NCBI GenBank assembly: GCA_946803715.1 | Contig: CAMPET010000060.1 | Span: forward strand, 1-41,531 | Direction of reading: 5' to 3' | Source: Beroe ovata | Taxonomy: Eukaryota; Ctenophora; Nuda; Beroida; Beroidae | Length of the DNA: 41,531 bases | Shown: positions 11,353 to 25,726 of the stretch, piece by piece | Layout: each line of letters starts with the position of its first letter | How positions within the stretch are numbered: position 1 is the stretch's first letter | The notes under the pieces: model-generated | Database searches by the model: none | What the model saw: only the letters and a program-made list of their open reading frames with translations | Told to the model about the DNA's origin: nothing | Position numbers and translations under genes: made by a program

Positions 11353-14300
11353 GACGAGTACCACTTAGCCACTGTTTGCACAATTACTCCCGTATATATT
11401 CATCACCACAATCCGGATTTGAACACGGCTATAAATATCCGATTTGGATTGTCGTATCTAATTAGAGGTAATTAGCTAATTATGTCATTAGTCCCCTACA
11501 ACTAGATGAACACACAGTGGTGAATGACTGAATGAGTAAGAAATTGCATCGATAAGATTCTTTACATGGAGATAGACTAAGCAGTAAACAGTAAATGCAG
11601 CTGATATTGAATGACTAAATTATCATAGAAGTAAAATTGGCTTTTGAATGAACAATACGCATGACTCACCCATCATTCGTAAGGTCTAGCTTATGTAAAC
11701 TAAACTTGGCCATCCTGTGCAGTGGTGTGTAAGGCACTCATGATACGATAGGCACAGAGGACAGGTCTCAGTCAGCAAATTCCATCGTACTTTACCTCCT
11801 ACAGGGTTTGAGTGGGTTATCAACTATTAAGGATACCGTTATAACTCAATTAACGAATTCAAGAGGAAGAAAATGTCATGGATAGGATGCGGGAATTGAG
11901 AAAGCCGCGCATGCGCGCGCCGCGCACCAAGGTTCACAGCTCGTGGGGATCCTGGTTCGATGATCGCAATGTCAGACACTCAGCTTTGGGAATTGTCAAG
12001 TCAATCGTGGTAGTGTCACTCAGGAAATAGTCAAATAGAGGGGAAGGTGGTATCACTTAGGGAACAGAAGATTTTCTCCAAGAAAGAGAGAAAGAAAAGA
12101 CAGGATGTATTGGGCAGGAAGAGGTAGACAACTATTGGAAATATCCATGAATTGTAATATGTCTATCATCACATCCAAGTAAACCAGCCCACACACACAA
12201 ACACACACACATTATTATCACTGATATTATGGACCACCAGACCACCTCAAAGCTGACATATTTCATCTATGTTTCACACAGACTTTCCAACAAAAAGTAA
12301 GTATACTTCAATATTTATCGACCGAACTATAATAATGCTCATGCATTATTTTTGTCACGAAATGTGTGATTATTGTATAAGATGATACAACAGCAACAAA
12401 AACTGATCGGAGTGTCAAGATTCCAAACAATCAATCAGCGATGGGTGGCGTACTCTGCTCTCTTGGAATTGTGAGCTCAAACATTGACATAATCGCAATG
12501 TTATAGAGAGGTTTTACCCCAGCTATTATTAAGAGCAAATTTATACCCATAATGCTGGCGATGTATTTCCTTATTTCCTTAGGAAAACCTGTTCTATATT
12601 GAACAGAACAGCAAGAAAACGGAAATTGGGAATCTCAGTCAAGTAACGCACACACAAACACACACAAATTCCACTTTCTCAGATAGAAATTATAGTCCTC
12701 GAAATAGTAGAAATTCTGTGCTACCTTATGCAAAATACAAATGGTCGGATGGCAGACAAATATTTTTTGGCGAAAAAATATTCGCATTTATATAGGTCGC
12801 TCTCGCTGCGGCGCTCACATGTGTACCGTAAAATCGGGACCGTTTCACCGGTACTTCATGTCTGTGTGCGGTTACATTCAATATTTCATATTATATTGGA
12901 GGACAATCATAATAGTTATCCGTTACTATTATTACAGCAGGACCATCGACTCCGCAATAATTTCATGAGTTGAATAAAATGAAAAAAGTAAGAATATCAA
13001 TTTGTTTCATACATAATGTATGTGAAAGCACATATTATGGAAATATATATTTTCTACTACTTTTTGTGGGGGAGGTTCCAGTCGGCTCGAAGCCGTGTGA
13101 TTTCGTGTCTGTTACCGACTGTCGGTGACTCTACCGTACATACTATAATCACTGCAGGACAATAGAAATCACAATTAAAATAAACGCGCGCGCGGATTGT
13201 TTTTTCTTCTGTGACAGCAGCTCGCAAATTTATAATTACCAATAGAAGTTTTTTATAGGTACGTGACAATACGGAAGTGACCAGGAAGTTGTGGCGGAAA
13301 CACCGCAAGTTTAGTTTACACATAGGATATCATGGATCACGACAAACACACACATGAAAACGCACGATCTCGTCTAAAATATAATCACAAAATGTTTGTC
13401 AAGTATCGTAATGAGATAATCGGGTAATCTGTGACGTTTGTACAGAGTAATGGTTTTGTCTCAGATAATGCAATAAAAACTAAACGTGAAGACATGATAA
13501 GACCAAAGTTTAAAGAAGGAAAAAGTTAACAATCGAGCATAGATTCGGAGAAACCACGGATGAAAAAGAATATCTTGTTCATAACACTTGGTATCGATTG
13601 ACATGCTATCGACTCATGATGCAACAAATTGTAATTTGGAAATTTACCGAAAATTTTACCGTCTGATTAATCACGCTGGCCGAATTCTCCAAAATCGCAT
13701 TTCTCATGCCTTGCTTGGGGCGAGCAGCCAGCAAAAAAGCCAATAATAATTTACAGCTCATGAATTAATTGGATTTAGTGCACGCTAAGAGCTAACACGT
13801 TCGATAATTATAGTGATGCCTTTTAAATTCATTTTTCATCAAGAATTTAATACTCAATCAGAATAATATTCATCCATGATATTGAACGATCTGTACAAAC
13901 GGCATTTAACTGAGTATGATCCCATCAACTGGACTGCCAGGGGAAAAGCAACATGTACAGTACAATGCACTCATGTGAATATGCAAAACGATCATGCAAA
14001 GCATATGCCATCATCATCCCCATCACTTTAGTTCACCCACACTTCGCTATCACTTGACCATCACTTCACACACTTGTCCTTTTCTAAGAAAGAGTACATA
14101 ACCCTCACTAAGAATAGGCGAGTATTCCAGTTCAAAATGACAGCACAATGTCTCATGACTAGAAGTTGGATTGCTTTATAGAACTCGCTTCCTTCTAACA
14201 AACCATGAGAACAGGCTAGAGAATGAGTCCAGAGCGTTTCGTCCAAAGTTCTAGCTAGAGCTCAGGGCAAGATCATCTAACCTGGCTCACAATCGCAAGT

Positions 14301-16368
14301 CAGAAAGAATTGTTGAAGAATTAAGGGATGAATGAACAAAGGAAAATGGAAATTGGGTTCCAGAAAGCGCACTAGGCAATCCTTTGTATGAGAGGTAGGT
14401 ATCTCCCAATATTAAAATGAACTCGCGGCTACTATCAAAGGGAGCAAAAATAATTGTTTGTCTTCAGAGTACAGATAAGGGAAATTATAATTGACAGCAA
14501 GGTCCATTATCTGCCAGACTAGATTACTAGACTGACTGCATCTAAACAGAAAATATTGTATGAAAATTCCATAGCAAATATTCGTTTGATCCAAGAGATG
14601 ATATAATCTTTCAGTAAAGAGAGGATAAGACATCGAGAATGGTGACTCAGCAGAAATTGATAAATTCGAATAAAAAACAGCGCCAGTGAAAACGGGACAA
14701 CTATTTACTTGTTAATCATTCAATATTACTGAATGATGTAATTGCATAAGTACTTCTTCAGCTGTAGCTATAAAGCTAAGATGGGATTCATGTTATACAA
14801 GACGCGTGCGTTTATATAATCCTATGTCTCAAACAAAAGCTAACGATATGAATAATAAGAGGACTCATATTATATCTGACGATATAACACAGATAAGAGC
14901 TCGGTGGTGGGGGTTGTGTAAGTATAAACTAAATCGAGTAAATACTTAAATAAATATAACAACCACGATACCTAGGATGTTACTGCACACGTTAGGCCGA
15001 ATATATATATTATCCACGACGCTGCTCGAAATATATTATAGGGATGGTATGATGATATGTGTATACTAACTGGCAGGGGGTCCGGTTATACAATGCCCCC
15101 CTTCCTCGCGAGGCCCCCAAATACTGCACGAATTACAATGGGCATATTTATAACGGTTGCCATCTCTCTCACACACAAACTCATGGCGGCAGATAATCAA
15201 ACTCACCCAATAATCAGATAATGGGGCGGTATATTGTGATATAATTCATCACACGACATCCATAAAGGAAGACCCGCTCGCACAGGAAGGAGGGGGCTGC
15301 CAAAGCCGCGGAGATGGGGGGCATTCCAATATCGCATGATACCCGCGCAATATAAGTGCAGTTAAATAAGTGCACGTATACTATTCTACCTACAAGATCT
15401 CCCTCTCTGTGTATTATAATCGCAATATTTTCGACTACTTATGCTCAGCGTACTAACTTTACTACACAATCGAAATGGACATCAATATTATACAGCTTAG
15501 GCTGTCTGTAGTATAATACCAAGACAATCTCCTTGATACGATCAACACTACATAGATGAACTTACCAAGAAGAGAATTAGTCAATTAATTAGTGTAATCA
15601 CGCCTAATTCACCGTTTATTTTACTGTTCATATTGTACGTAGAGCTATAATTGTAAATTTACTTTTTATTCCGATTAGCACTTCACTGGAGACAGTTTAT
15701 ATTATAAATACAAGCGCTGACGAGGACACATCTATATAATATCATTACGTGTAAAATACTAGGCTGAAACTGTGGCAGAGTAAATATATTGACACTTCCG
15801 CATTAAATGCAATTCTGTAGAATATAATTATTAATGGAGATAGTAGATACAATAATAAGAGTTGAGGAGGAGAGGTGACAAGCTGACAAACCATTACAGC
15901 TTGGTCACTATAACCATCCGAGGAAGGTAATAAACTGACAGAGAGATGATTTGGTGGTGGGGGGAATGTTATAGAGGGAAAATGATCATTGCTCCCCCTC
16001 CCTCATCTCACGCTGTAATTACAACAAATCCCCCCTCTCACTCTCACTTGGTAACAACACGTGTAACAAGCCTAGGCTTGCTGGCCCGGTGCCAGTGTTG
16101 AGGGTAACAGCTGCTTGTCACTATGATCAGTGCAGAACTTTCGTTGATAACAAGTTACATTGATAACAACCCGTCTCTTGGGACCTTTACGATGTATGAG
16201 GGGGTGCATGAAGTTTGATTTGAAATTACTGAAATTACTGTGCAACAACTCGGGGCAGTCTCAAAGTTGCTCGAGACATTTAGCGGCGGAACTCCTCTAT
16301 CTAGATACTGATAGGTATAAAGTAACTCCTCAGCCAGAAAATCTTATGAAAAGTATAAGGGAAGAGGG

Positions 16369-16432
16369 CACACAGACACACCCACACAGACACACCCACA
16401 CAGACAAACCCACACACACACACAAACACGAT
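16369..16432. repeat. CA-rich minisatellite
   Basis: A unit close to ACACCCACACAGAC is repeated about three times and then degenerates into pure CA. The overlapping open frame is low complexity and is not taken as a gene. Confidence 0.8.
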
Positions 16433-19155
16433 GGTCCGTAGTATGTAACCAACATGGTCTGTGTACGTATTGTCTCCCGCACATCTCCATATTTATATAG
16501 GTCCCCGAGAATGTTGCAATGAATACACTGATTACTATGAGGTGATTATGCGACTCCCCCCATCACTCTCCCTTCTCTCTCTCTCAGTTCTCACACTCCT
16601 TTCTTAGAGCCGGTACATGGGAAAAAAGGGAAGAGGGAAAAAAGAGAAAGGAGGAGTTAAAAAGAGAGGGGAAGTCAGAGAGGTAGTTAAAGAGAGAAAT
16701 GGAGGAATGCGGTATAGAGATTGGGTATGACGCATATAATATCAAATGACTGTCTAATCGAGAAGATACCTGATCAAATCATGACTCAGATATGATGTTC
16801 GAATTTTCATTCATATACGAAGCAATTTCGATCCAGAATCTGACTGAATGGAGAATGATTTCTGTAAATAGTTCTGGTATGATCTCAGGAAGAACGCAAG
16901 AATTTAAGTGGAAAAGAAGGATAAGTCAGGTACGAAGGCCACGTGTACGAAGGCCATGTGTACGGTAAATATGCAAACCTGATGAGAACAATTCAAGAAC
17001 CATGTACACGAAAACGATTCAAATATCATGCATTATATAGTTGAAAGATAATCAGAGAATCAGACTAAACCTTTCATCGCTCGAGTAGCAATGACATTCC
17101 AGTTTTCTATCTATATGCGGCCAAATCTTAACACCACCTCATAGGATGCCAAGTTAACCAGACTTTGATAGTGTTCATATTTGGTATTCAGGCATATCGC
17201 AGCGCTTTTAACACGATCTCCCGAATAAACTGGACAATGCGCGCCATCATATTTGAACTGACGAGAACAAAAAAAAGCTGCAGATAATGACAGAGAAGAA
17301 AATATTTGTGGGAGAGAAAAAGAAGAACGTGCCAATTGAAAAAACAAGTCCGACCAGCAGAAAAAGCAGATATTGGTTACAGAATAAACTCATATACCAC
17401 TGAGTTATGCCAGTGGAATAATAATATCTGGTAAATGTAAAAAAGAAAAAACACAGTGGAACATATTTTCACAGCATGTACTAAGTTTTCTACAGGATTT
17501 TCTTGTTGCAAATTTGTCTAATTATCTCGACGCTGTTCGCGTATCACCATAACATGTAGCTGAGAGGGAGAGAGAGAGGCGTGTTTTTTCGGTAGTGCTA
17601 AATATTTGGGTGGTATATAGTTCATTTTTCAATATACGCACAATATAGGCAGCAAAATTTATTTTTTCAAATATTATTCTGAGATTATTGTACCAGGATA
17701 GTTCCAAAATATTTTTCACGAAAGTTGAGGTATTCTGTAACATCCATTTAGAAATAAAACCGTAAAACTGAAGTATACAAAAAGTGGTGTGAACTGTAAG
17801 TGCCGAATGATTCACAGAAAGTCACGTGTTGAGACATTGCTACCTTGGTGTTATCTCAAATGAAGAGTGCAGACAACGAAAGAGGAATCAGAATACAATC
17901 GTTTTCAACTTCTCCATAAAACGTTGCTGACCACACCCACACACTGGCAGCCGCATCAAGTACGGCGAAATGAAAATCAAAACTGAATATAATAAACTCG
18001 CACGCGGTTTTTGTTCGTTGTTATAATTTGCGCACCGCCGCCGCATTCAGTTTTTGCCGCACTATGAATCTGCATAACGAGCATGCAATTAAAAGAGCCG
18101 GGCCGTACATATATATATCACGCATGATATTCCTACAATGATATCGCGCGCACGCGCGGCTTACGTTGTTTTATATGATATCAAGAACAAATAACACCGT
18201 ATCACTATCATAATGGTCTGCTAATTACCACACATTTGATGAAAGAAACTTTAATAAATCACCCTCTCTCTCCCTCTGTTCCTATAATTTCATGAAAATA
18301 ATGAATTTCCTTTCGTCGTTACAATGTTATGTATGAGCGTGGAATCACAATTTGTTTTCAGCATGGTTATCTATACTGAATAGCTCGTGGAGAAAGCCTG
18401 GTACGGGTTGGAGCGAAGTGCTGCACACCTCGCAAAATGTATCCACATTTTATAGAGGAATGAAGAGGAGAGAGGAAAAGCTAATTAATGAAAGAGAAGG
18501 ATTAAAGAACTTATTAACTTAATGCCACCGCCAAGTGGAACTAAAAGTTTACTGTGACATAGAAGCGATCAGATAGTCTGTCTCACAAATACGGTCCCAT
18601 TGGGCAACCCAAACTCTGTACTATTGAGAAATGCAATCAACTCATACTGTAAAACATAAACTAAGAATTTGTGATGGAAACAAATTCTCGTAAAGAAACG
18701 AAATTGAAAAAGTAGAATAGAAAAAGGCTTTTGAGTTTCGCGTTATCTGTCGTGATTAAAAGCGGAATCGGGATTCTTCTCCAATAGTACTACCGATCTC
18801 AACTGGATGAGTGCTGAGTATCGAGGAATGAACCAGTGTGGTTTTAATTCCGAGGAAGAAAGTTTGCGCTCATCAGGACTCCGATTGCAGAATTGCCACT
18901 GTCACTAAAAGTCAGAACAATAGTGAATCATCTCAAGGGATGTCGACCGATTTTCAATAGCATATGCTTCCCCGCGCATTTTGCCTTCGGAGCAATGAAC
19001 TGAGCCACATATGAATTGTGAACACGCTGAATGAGCACAATGTGGTGATGAGGCAAGTGAGACTAAAGATTTCAACAAAGGATTGTAAACCTCAGTATGA
19101 ACACGCGCGCATGCTCTAACACCATCACATACTCTCAATTCTCATACATCCACCG

Positions 19156-19158
<3 letters not shown>

Positions 19159-19189
<31 letters not shown>

Positions 19190-19401
19190 NNNNNNNNNNN
19201 NNNNNNNNNNNNNNNNNNNNNNNNNNNNNNNNNNNNNNNNNNNNNNNNNNNNNNNNNNNNNNNNNNNNNNNNNNNNNNNNNNNNNNNNNNNNNNNNNNNN
19301 NNNNNNNNNNNNNNNNNNNNNNNNNNNNNNNNNNNNNNNNNNNNNNNNNNNNNNNNNNNNNNNNNNNNNNNNNNNNNNNNNNNNNNNNNNNNNNNNNNNN
19401 N

Positions 19402-19435
<34 letters not shown>

Positions 19436-19442
19436 TACATAC
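19159..19442. repeat. (CA)n microsatellite with 212-base assembly gap
   Basis: Uninterrupted CA dinucleotides run into an N block at 19190-19401 and resume after it, passing into CATA repeats up to about 19442. The gap sits inside the repeat, so its true length and content are unknown. Frames crossing it are artefacts. Confidence 0.95.
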
Positions 19443-19600
19443 ACACTGCGCGCGCGCATCGCTATTGATACCCATGATAACGGCATTGGTGATATACAAG
19501 CAATCTAGGCAATGACACCGGTTGAACAATGAGTTCTGAAACAGGCTCTGAATAAAATATACTAGTTCGACCCTCATGTGCGCAGAATCTACATGATGAC

Positions 19601-19658
19601 ACACACACATACCTACACACACACACATACACACACACACATACCTACACACATACAA
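19601..19658. repeat. compound CA / CATACCTA microsatellite
   Basis: Two copies of a CACACATACCTACACA-like block within CA repeats, about 160 bases downstream of the gap-containing microsatellite. Confidence 0.75.
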
Positions 19659-20029
19659 TGATCATGTGAAATATTTGTATCATTGTTCTCAGGATAATAC
19701 ACATAATACATACATCAAGCACACTCATAATGACCTGATCGTGATCAGTAGAATCAGCAGAACAATCATAGCATTGAGAGACAGGGAGAGAGAGACATGA
19801 GTCATTACTCTATAGAGGCATAGACCCAATCAGGGGAAGCTGAAATCTGGAAACGATAATAGGTAGTAAAAACTAGCTGCGACTGCTTGAGTGAGAGGGG
19901 AAAATGATCATGGTCATTGAGGATATGACAATAATTGGTGTCAACGCGCGATAAAGTAGAAACATCGCGCGACATATAACAACGAATTCCGTGACATATT
20001 GCCAAATAATCACAACGCAACGCACTGAC

Positions 20030-20144
20030 CTGAAGTGTGAAGTGGGGGTGTCACCATTGAGTCACGGCATGACACCGCCATGTCGTCAACACTGTTGCCT
20101 CCAAAAGATCCCCAAGGTTGCAGCTCCTTGACTGATGTGATCAT
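20030..20144 (-). other. candidate orphan first coding exon
   Basis: On the minus strand an ATG at 20144 opens 38 codons of non-repetitive, coding-like sequence (starting MITSVKELQPWGSF) that end at a GTCAGT donor (exon end 20030, one base left over). The other two frames are broken. I found no partner exon in phase. It might be a 5' exon of the Kv gene, whose T1 exon has a possible acceptor at about 8927 (ATTTCCAG), but the phases do not match directly. No family is recognised. Confidence 0.3.
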
Positions 20145-20836
20145 GCTAGATTTGGGAAAGGAAATTTCAGTACCACTACTATATTACATTTTCAGATTGA
20201 ACAAAACGTACATTTTAGATGCCAACATTTCAGTCGGGAGAAAATACTAAGCAGAAAATGAAGACGGGATGGATTGAATGGAGTTTAATATCATGAATCA
20301 CATAGTCAATATTTATCTCCACATCGTCAACAATCCCTAGCCTAAAAGTGAAACAAAATGAATGTCATTTACAAGACGTACATCTACATTTTACACGAAT
20401 CTACAAACTAATTCGAAAGAAAATCGTAAATCGCAACTGAACAAAACCCAATCCACGCCACAATGATAAAAAACACATCTTGGTTGAAACTCAAAATAGG
20501 ATTAATACAATAAAACGCAACAATCGATGACGATAAACATTGTTTAACTTTGAATTTGATTACTGGAAGTGAAGTTCTGTCACACAGAAAACTAACTTAT
20601 GCGATGCTATCTCATCTAATCGTCAACCTACCTAGGCGTGCGATAGTGCACACCACAAAATAATCCACCGACAACTTATTCTCTCATCCGTATTCCCATA
20701 ATCTGATCCATTTTCCAATAACTTTGATCCAAACCTCACCATTTCCGATCCATTTTCCGGTTCTTGCGTCTGATAATACGATGTCATATTCCAAGATCAC
20801 ATATCCTAATCCACTCTACCAATTCGTGAGCCGCTG
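20145..20836. other. intergenic region 3' of TMEM104
   Basis: About 690 bases between the orphan candidate exon and the TMEM104 stop codon, AT-rich. It should hold the TMEM104 3' UTR. I see no coding segment or sizeable repeat. Confidence 0.5.
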
Positions 20837-23800
20837 TTATTCGTGGACAAGGGCCGCTTTAATCTTGTTGTATATCACGAATCCCATACAACACACAGAC
20901 CATATCAGAAGAAGAATGGGCCACGCATCCGATGAGAAAACCGAATGATTCTTGTTTACCGTGTATGCGTCTCGCCCAAATACAGACTTGATCTGAGGAC
21001 ATGTTTGATAATTACATACTTACACATATCGGTCAGTGATGAAAGTTCGTGATCGCGCTATGCTGGGGTGTGCGACATAGTATCGTTAGTGCTACACAGG
21101 AATTTTCACAATCCAAATATCACAAATGTCGCATGTCATCGTTAAGTGATGAAATTGACAGCCGATTTTACTAACACGGGCGGTTATGATGCACCGTATG
21201 GACTGTGGTAGTTAACTCTGCACCTGGTTAACTTACCTTGCGCCTCCCTAGCAACACGATGCACGCCGGTATGATATACTGGATCGCCGCGCCGCTGAAT
21301 GCGCCAGTGTACGCCACCAAGAACTCTACGTTGTCAGTACACAAGCCGATTAGTGTGGGTGGGATTACCGTCAAGAGAGGAAATAGGATCTGAAACGAAA
21401 CGAAAATGAGAAATGCAATGTATTCTTTCTTTAAAACCACCCAATTTTTCCCTGATTCGAACATATCCGATTTCGAAGTAGAGGAGTAAGTATGATCGTT
21501 TTTTCACGAGAATTTCGACTTTCACACGCACCCTGTCGACAATCCAGGGGTATTCCGCTTTCTGGAAGAGAGTTTTCAGGTTGTTCCTCAGCGTGATTCC
21601 AATGATGGGATAACTAGTGGAGAGACAAAATACTGGGTATAGCTCCAGAAAGTAGCGAATAGCGGGGATCGAGAAATTGGCAAAGTTGAGCGTGTAAACA
21701 TCCTGTGGAGTAGAAATGGTTATGAGAACTAAAAATCTCACAATAATAATTACCTGAGACAGAGAATCGAATTTTACCACCACTACATAAGTTCTCTACG
21801 ATGAAACCGGCTTATAAACGAGTGATCAAATATGGCAGTTCGAGTTGCCAACCTCTAATCCATTAGATCCGAATCCGAAAGCAGCAGTGTAACAAACGAG
21901 CACGTATATTCCAAGACACGCTGCCAGACTGCTGAAGAGGACGGCAGTGGCTCTGTTCTGGTGTTTCATGGGAGTGATCAGAGAGGGGAGAGAGTGTTGA
22001 CACATGAAACAGTACACGCTGATCCCTGGGAAATAGGGTGGTGTCAACGGGAAATAGAATGGTGTCAACGGTGAATATATCTGGTAAACGGTAACATTGG
22101 TGACAGGAAGAGGATGACAACACGATAACAACACAACAGGGGAACAATACTAAAGTATTTGGTGTCAAAACTGCCAATATAAGCGCATATATCCCAATTC
22201 TATGACTGTACCGATGAAATCCGGTATCTTATCCAGCTGGAAATATTCCACCTCATCAGGTTTCGGAACACCCTTCACGTGTTTCACGATACGGTCCAGC
22301 GATATTGCGATCATGATGAAGAACGCTGAAAGAGTGACACGTCATTGAGGGGGAGACGTAAAGTAACATTTGACAGCGCAAAGACAAAGTTTTGTCTCTA
22401 CGCCTCAACAATGAATTATCAGCGAGTTGTAATTTTCGATGCCCTGTTACTTACAAGTATGTCTGAGTATAGAGCTCATGACTTGGAGGGCGGTTGTTTT
22501 CTGTGCGTTGAAAAAGACAAAAGGTCCAACCATCAAAACGAAAAGTGTCTGAAATTCAGGATTTAAAATGTTGCTGATAAAATAATCAAAACTATCACCA
22601 TGATCCCTGCTATATGAACTTGTGGAACAAACTATGCCTTGCATTTGAAATTACACGTACCACATAAATCTGATGAGCTGCGAACTTTCCAACTCCCTTC
22701 CAACACAGTGTCTTATTGTTCTCATCGAATAGATCTCGTTCACTGAGAAATGAAGTATTAACCGTCGGAAATGGAGCAAAGCAAAATTTAGCAATTTTCT
22801 CCACTTTCTGGACCCCCTGATTTGACCAAATCTGTCGCTATGACCTAACTTACCAGGTAACATTAGCCAGAGATTTAGGCACAGCAACAGTGAAGATTGC
22901 CAAATCCCCATACAGGTAGATAATAATAGCGATGTAGAAACAAATAACTCCCGCTAGAAAGATACAATGTGAGTCAAGTTGCAATACCCATCAAGGGTAT
23001 TACTCATGATGGTAACATTGTCAATTGTATTGCACGAGATCCAGTTTTTCTGGGGCCAATAGAAAAGTGGATCGGAGACTGTTCTGAAATTTGCGCTAAA
23101 AAACGTACGTGCGCGCGTTGAAGATGAACATTTTGCACTCGCGCGTGCGGTAAAATGCATCGTCATGTGACTGAATGGGGCTGTGAAGTTGACCACACGA
23201 GTTGAAGCTTTTCAGCAATCGGATTATAGGATAGAACAACAACTTCTCTGACCTTTATTGAAGAAAATACCAGCCATCTCCGCCTGTGAATATTTCCACA
23301 GTTAAGTGGCAAACGAGTTAAGGTGGTCGTATTCAATGTGAAAAGTAAACCGTGCAATAGTTTTAACACCAGTAAATCAATCAACAAGTTTTGTGAACGA
23401 AAAAGAGTGTAGGCAAATGTCAGGATAAAAGAGACTGAGAGAAGGTATTAACAGTTTGGAACTTACCATCTCTATTCTCTTACTGATCCTAAAACTGTAT
23501 CTGGAGCCACCTGCAGGAGTTGTCATCAAATTCCGAATTAATCAATGTATCATGAGTAATAATTACCGATTTCTATATTTAAGTCACCAAATATTTTCTA
23601 TTTATACCGTTCCTAGTTCCAAGACAAATCTTGATAAGGTCGGAACTCTATCATTATGTAAGGTGGTGATATATCGGGTTACTAATGAGAGATAATCACC
23701 GTATCACGTACACAAGCAGTACATTTTAACACCGACATCAGTGACCATTCAGTCCACTATCATAATGTGTTATAGATTGTGCCAATGCACACACTGGAAA

Positions 23801-25118
23801 TGTTTTCGTTCACCTATCACCTATGTGACCTATAATTGTTGTTCGGAAAGGGCATCATGTATCTACACGTACCTATTGATGTCTGTGAAGGCATGTGGCT
23901 ATCCTGTAGATAGCTATGCGAGGCTTGGAAATTTCCCGGTTCACTCTGTTCACCTCCCTGGGAAATGATAGCGTAAAGATGAGACGTCCAAGAAACGCAT
24001 CTTCTTCCACGTTATTAAACAGCAATCCAAGAAATCCAGGCAAGTTCGAAAGAGGAATAGATTGAAATCACAAGGGCAAGATAATGTAGAGATGAGTAAT
24101 GATCCAGAGGGCACGTTTGCTTGGAAAGTTGGAACGTTGTCAATTGGCAGAGGGATCAATTGATCAATTGAAAGGGATCAGTTGAAAGTTAAGTTGTACT
24201 CATCAGAAGGATTGAAGTGTGAACTTCATATAATGATCGCGTGAGTTATTTAAATCATAATTTCAGGGGCAAAATCTTCTTATTTTAGAGTCCCAGCATA
24301 TCTTCATATCTTACCGAATCTGAACCATAATCAGAAAACTGATATTCGAATAGATTCACACCTTCAGGATCTGTTTGCTAAATTTCGACAACGTTAGGGA
24401 TGGGAAGCAATGATGAACGATATACGACAACATCACACAATCACAGTTCGAACAATTCATATATTCTGTCCGCTTATGTGATGAAATGAGACGTGACGGA
24501 ATGTCACTTCAAGACAGTGACAAGGGAAATCTCTGATTGAAATGAACTTGATACATTAACCAAATACAATTCCCCAGTCCTCCTTATTACCAGGAGAGAG
24601 TCTGTTTCCCTATCTGTCTTTTTGGAGCACCCAATCGTCTGGAGCAGAACATTCGCGATCGCCATTCCCTCGCACATGAAGGAGGCTGACACGAAACTGA
24701 TGACGGGAGAGTTTCGATTGTAATCAGCAATCAGGGTAAGCTGATTGAAATATACAGATTTCACGAATTAATTTAGAAAGGTAACCATAGCAATGTGTAC
24801 CTTGCAAAGCACAGGATACAGAGTAGAATGGTGCTAGCAATCCAACCAGCGGCTGCAAACGCCGAGGGAAGAGATAGCACTCCGGCTCCGAGGAGGAGAT
24901 TGAAGATAAAGATGAACGCCATCTGAAAATTGATAAGGGTTGCGATCGAGATTTTTTGAGAACCAGTAACTGACATGGCCTTTGATCCGCTTTGATATCC
25001 ACTCGTGAAGCAATGGAATAACATCATAATTAAGAAGTTACTCCTCCAATTAAACAATTAATTATCTAATCATTACCGGCGAGGAGAGCTGAGAACCGAT
25101 ATCTGTGTGACTTGCCAT
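20837..25118 (-). CDS. TMEM104: TMEM104 (amino-acid/auxin permease-like membrane protein)
   Basis: A multi-pass membrane protein related to the amino-acid transporter (AAAP) family; its substrate is not established. Exons (minus strand): 25118-25077, 24922-24801, 24696-24591, 24377-24362 (tentative), 23510-23467, 23283-23253, 22953-22854, 22742-22661, 22548-22455, 22325-22212, 22025-21853, 21702-21532, 21389-21237, 20992-20837. They total 1404 nt (467 residues; the human protein is near 496) with all phases consistent. Diagnostic stretches are FNLLLGAGVLSLP in TM1, AEMAGIFFNKAGV, YLYGDLAIFTVAVP, LMVGPFVFFNAQKT, CFMCQHSLPSLITP, YPIIGITLRNNLKTLF and EYPWIVDR, all aligning with TMEM104 family sequence as I know it. 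The 16-nt exon is the least certain; its phase is required, and it has a CTAAC branch-like site upstream. The gene lies in the same direction as the rabaptin gene, 609 bases beyond that gene's stop. Confidence 0.93.
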
Positions 25119-25726
25119 GACTCGTCTACCTGTCATAGTAAAGGCGCTGCACTTGTTAGGATTGAGTCAGGGTAATCATAAGAGGAAAACGCACACCCAC
25201 ACACATGGTTATTAGTTCACTAACACACACACACACAACATGTATCATGGTTCAGTGATTGTTGACACATAAAGCAGATAGCACATGACATTATTATTGA
25301 AACAAGCACGAATATTAAATCAAGTAGTAAATCAAATAAGCTTTGTATGATAATCAAGATAATAGGGAAGTTAATTGCACTCCATCAACTGCTGATAAGA
25401 TTCTATTATCAACGTTCTGTGATCGCTATTTGGGCAATAAAGTTTTACAATATTACGACATAATATTTTCAAATAAAAAGCGTGAAACATAAACTTGACA
25501 AAGGCAAACTTAAATGTTAATTAATAAACGCTCAACGTGGCCCGAAAAGGAGCACCTCCATACTGCATGATACAAGTTAGCTTGAATAGCGGCAATTAAA
25601 TGAGGGACTTCAAAATAGAACAGCGAGATGTAAATATAACCAACGAATTGAAGACTTAAAGAACGTGAAAAACATAAATAAGAGCAGCTCAGTATAATTA
25701 ATGCTGCAGTTGCACAATTATAGCAG
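25119..25726. other. intergenic region between rabaptin stop and TMEM104 start
   Basis: Holds the rabaptin 3' UTR and the TMEM104 promoter/5' UTR on the minus strand. CA repeats lie near 25195-25240. No other coding segment seen. Confidence 0.6.

Larger units (their letters stand above)
8945..20029. other. long gene-poor region
   Basis: Eleven kilobases upstream of the Kv coding start. Open frames here are short (under 100 codons), low in complexity or AT-rich, and match no family I recognise. The region holds CA-type microsatellites, short CG-alternating runs (for example near 11913, 13185 and 18148), the foldback repeats listed separately and the sequence gap. It may contain Kv 5' UTR exons, promoters or enhancers, but I see no motif that fixes one. 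Confidence 0.6.

Noticed and set aside
11925-11970. tRNA-like B box (GGTTCGATG)
   Set aside because: No matching A box, acceptor stem or anticodon arm at the right distance.
9576-17815. Several 60-97-codon open frames on both strands (for example 9576-9860, 13057-13323, 17522-17815)
   Set aside because: AT-rich or low complexity, no recognisable motif, and no splice partners in phase.
19097-19658. Open frames over the CA repeat and N block
   Set aside because: They exist only because CA repeats and N bases contain no stops.
23456-23695. Plus-strand frame overlapping TMEM104 exons
   Set aside because: The minus strand here carries two TMEM104 exons in correct phase; this frame is a shadow.
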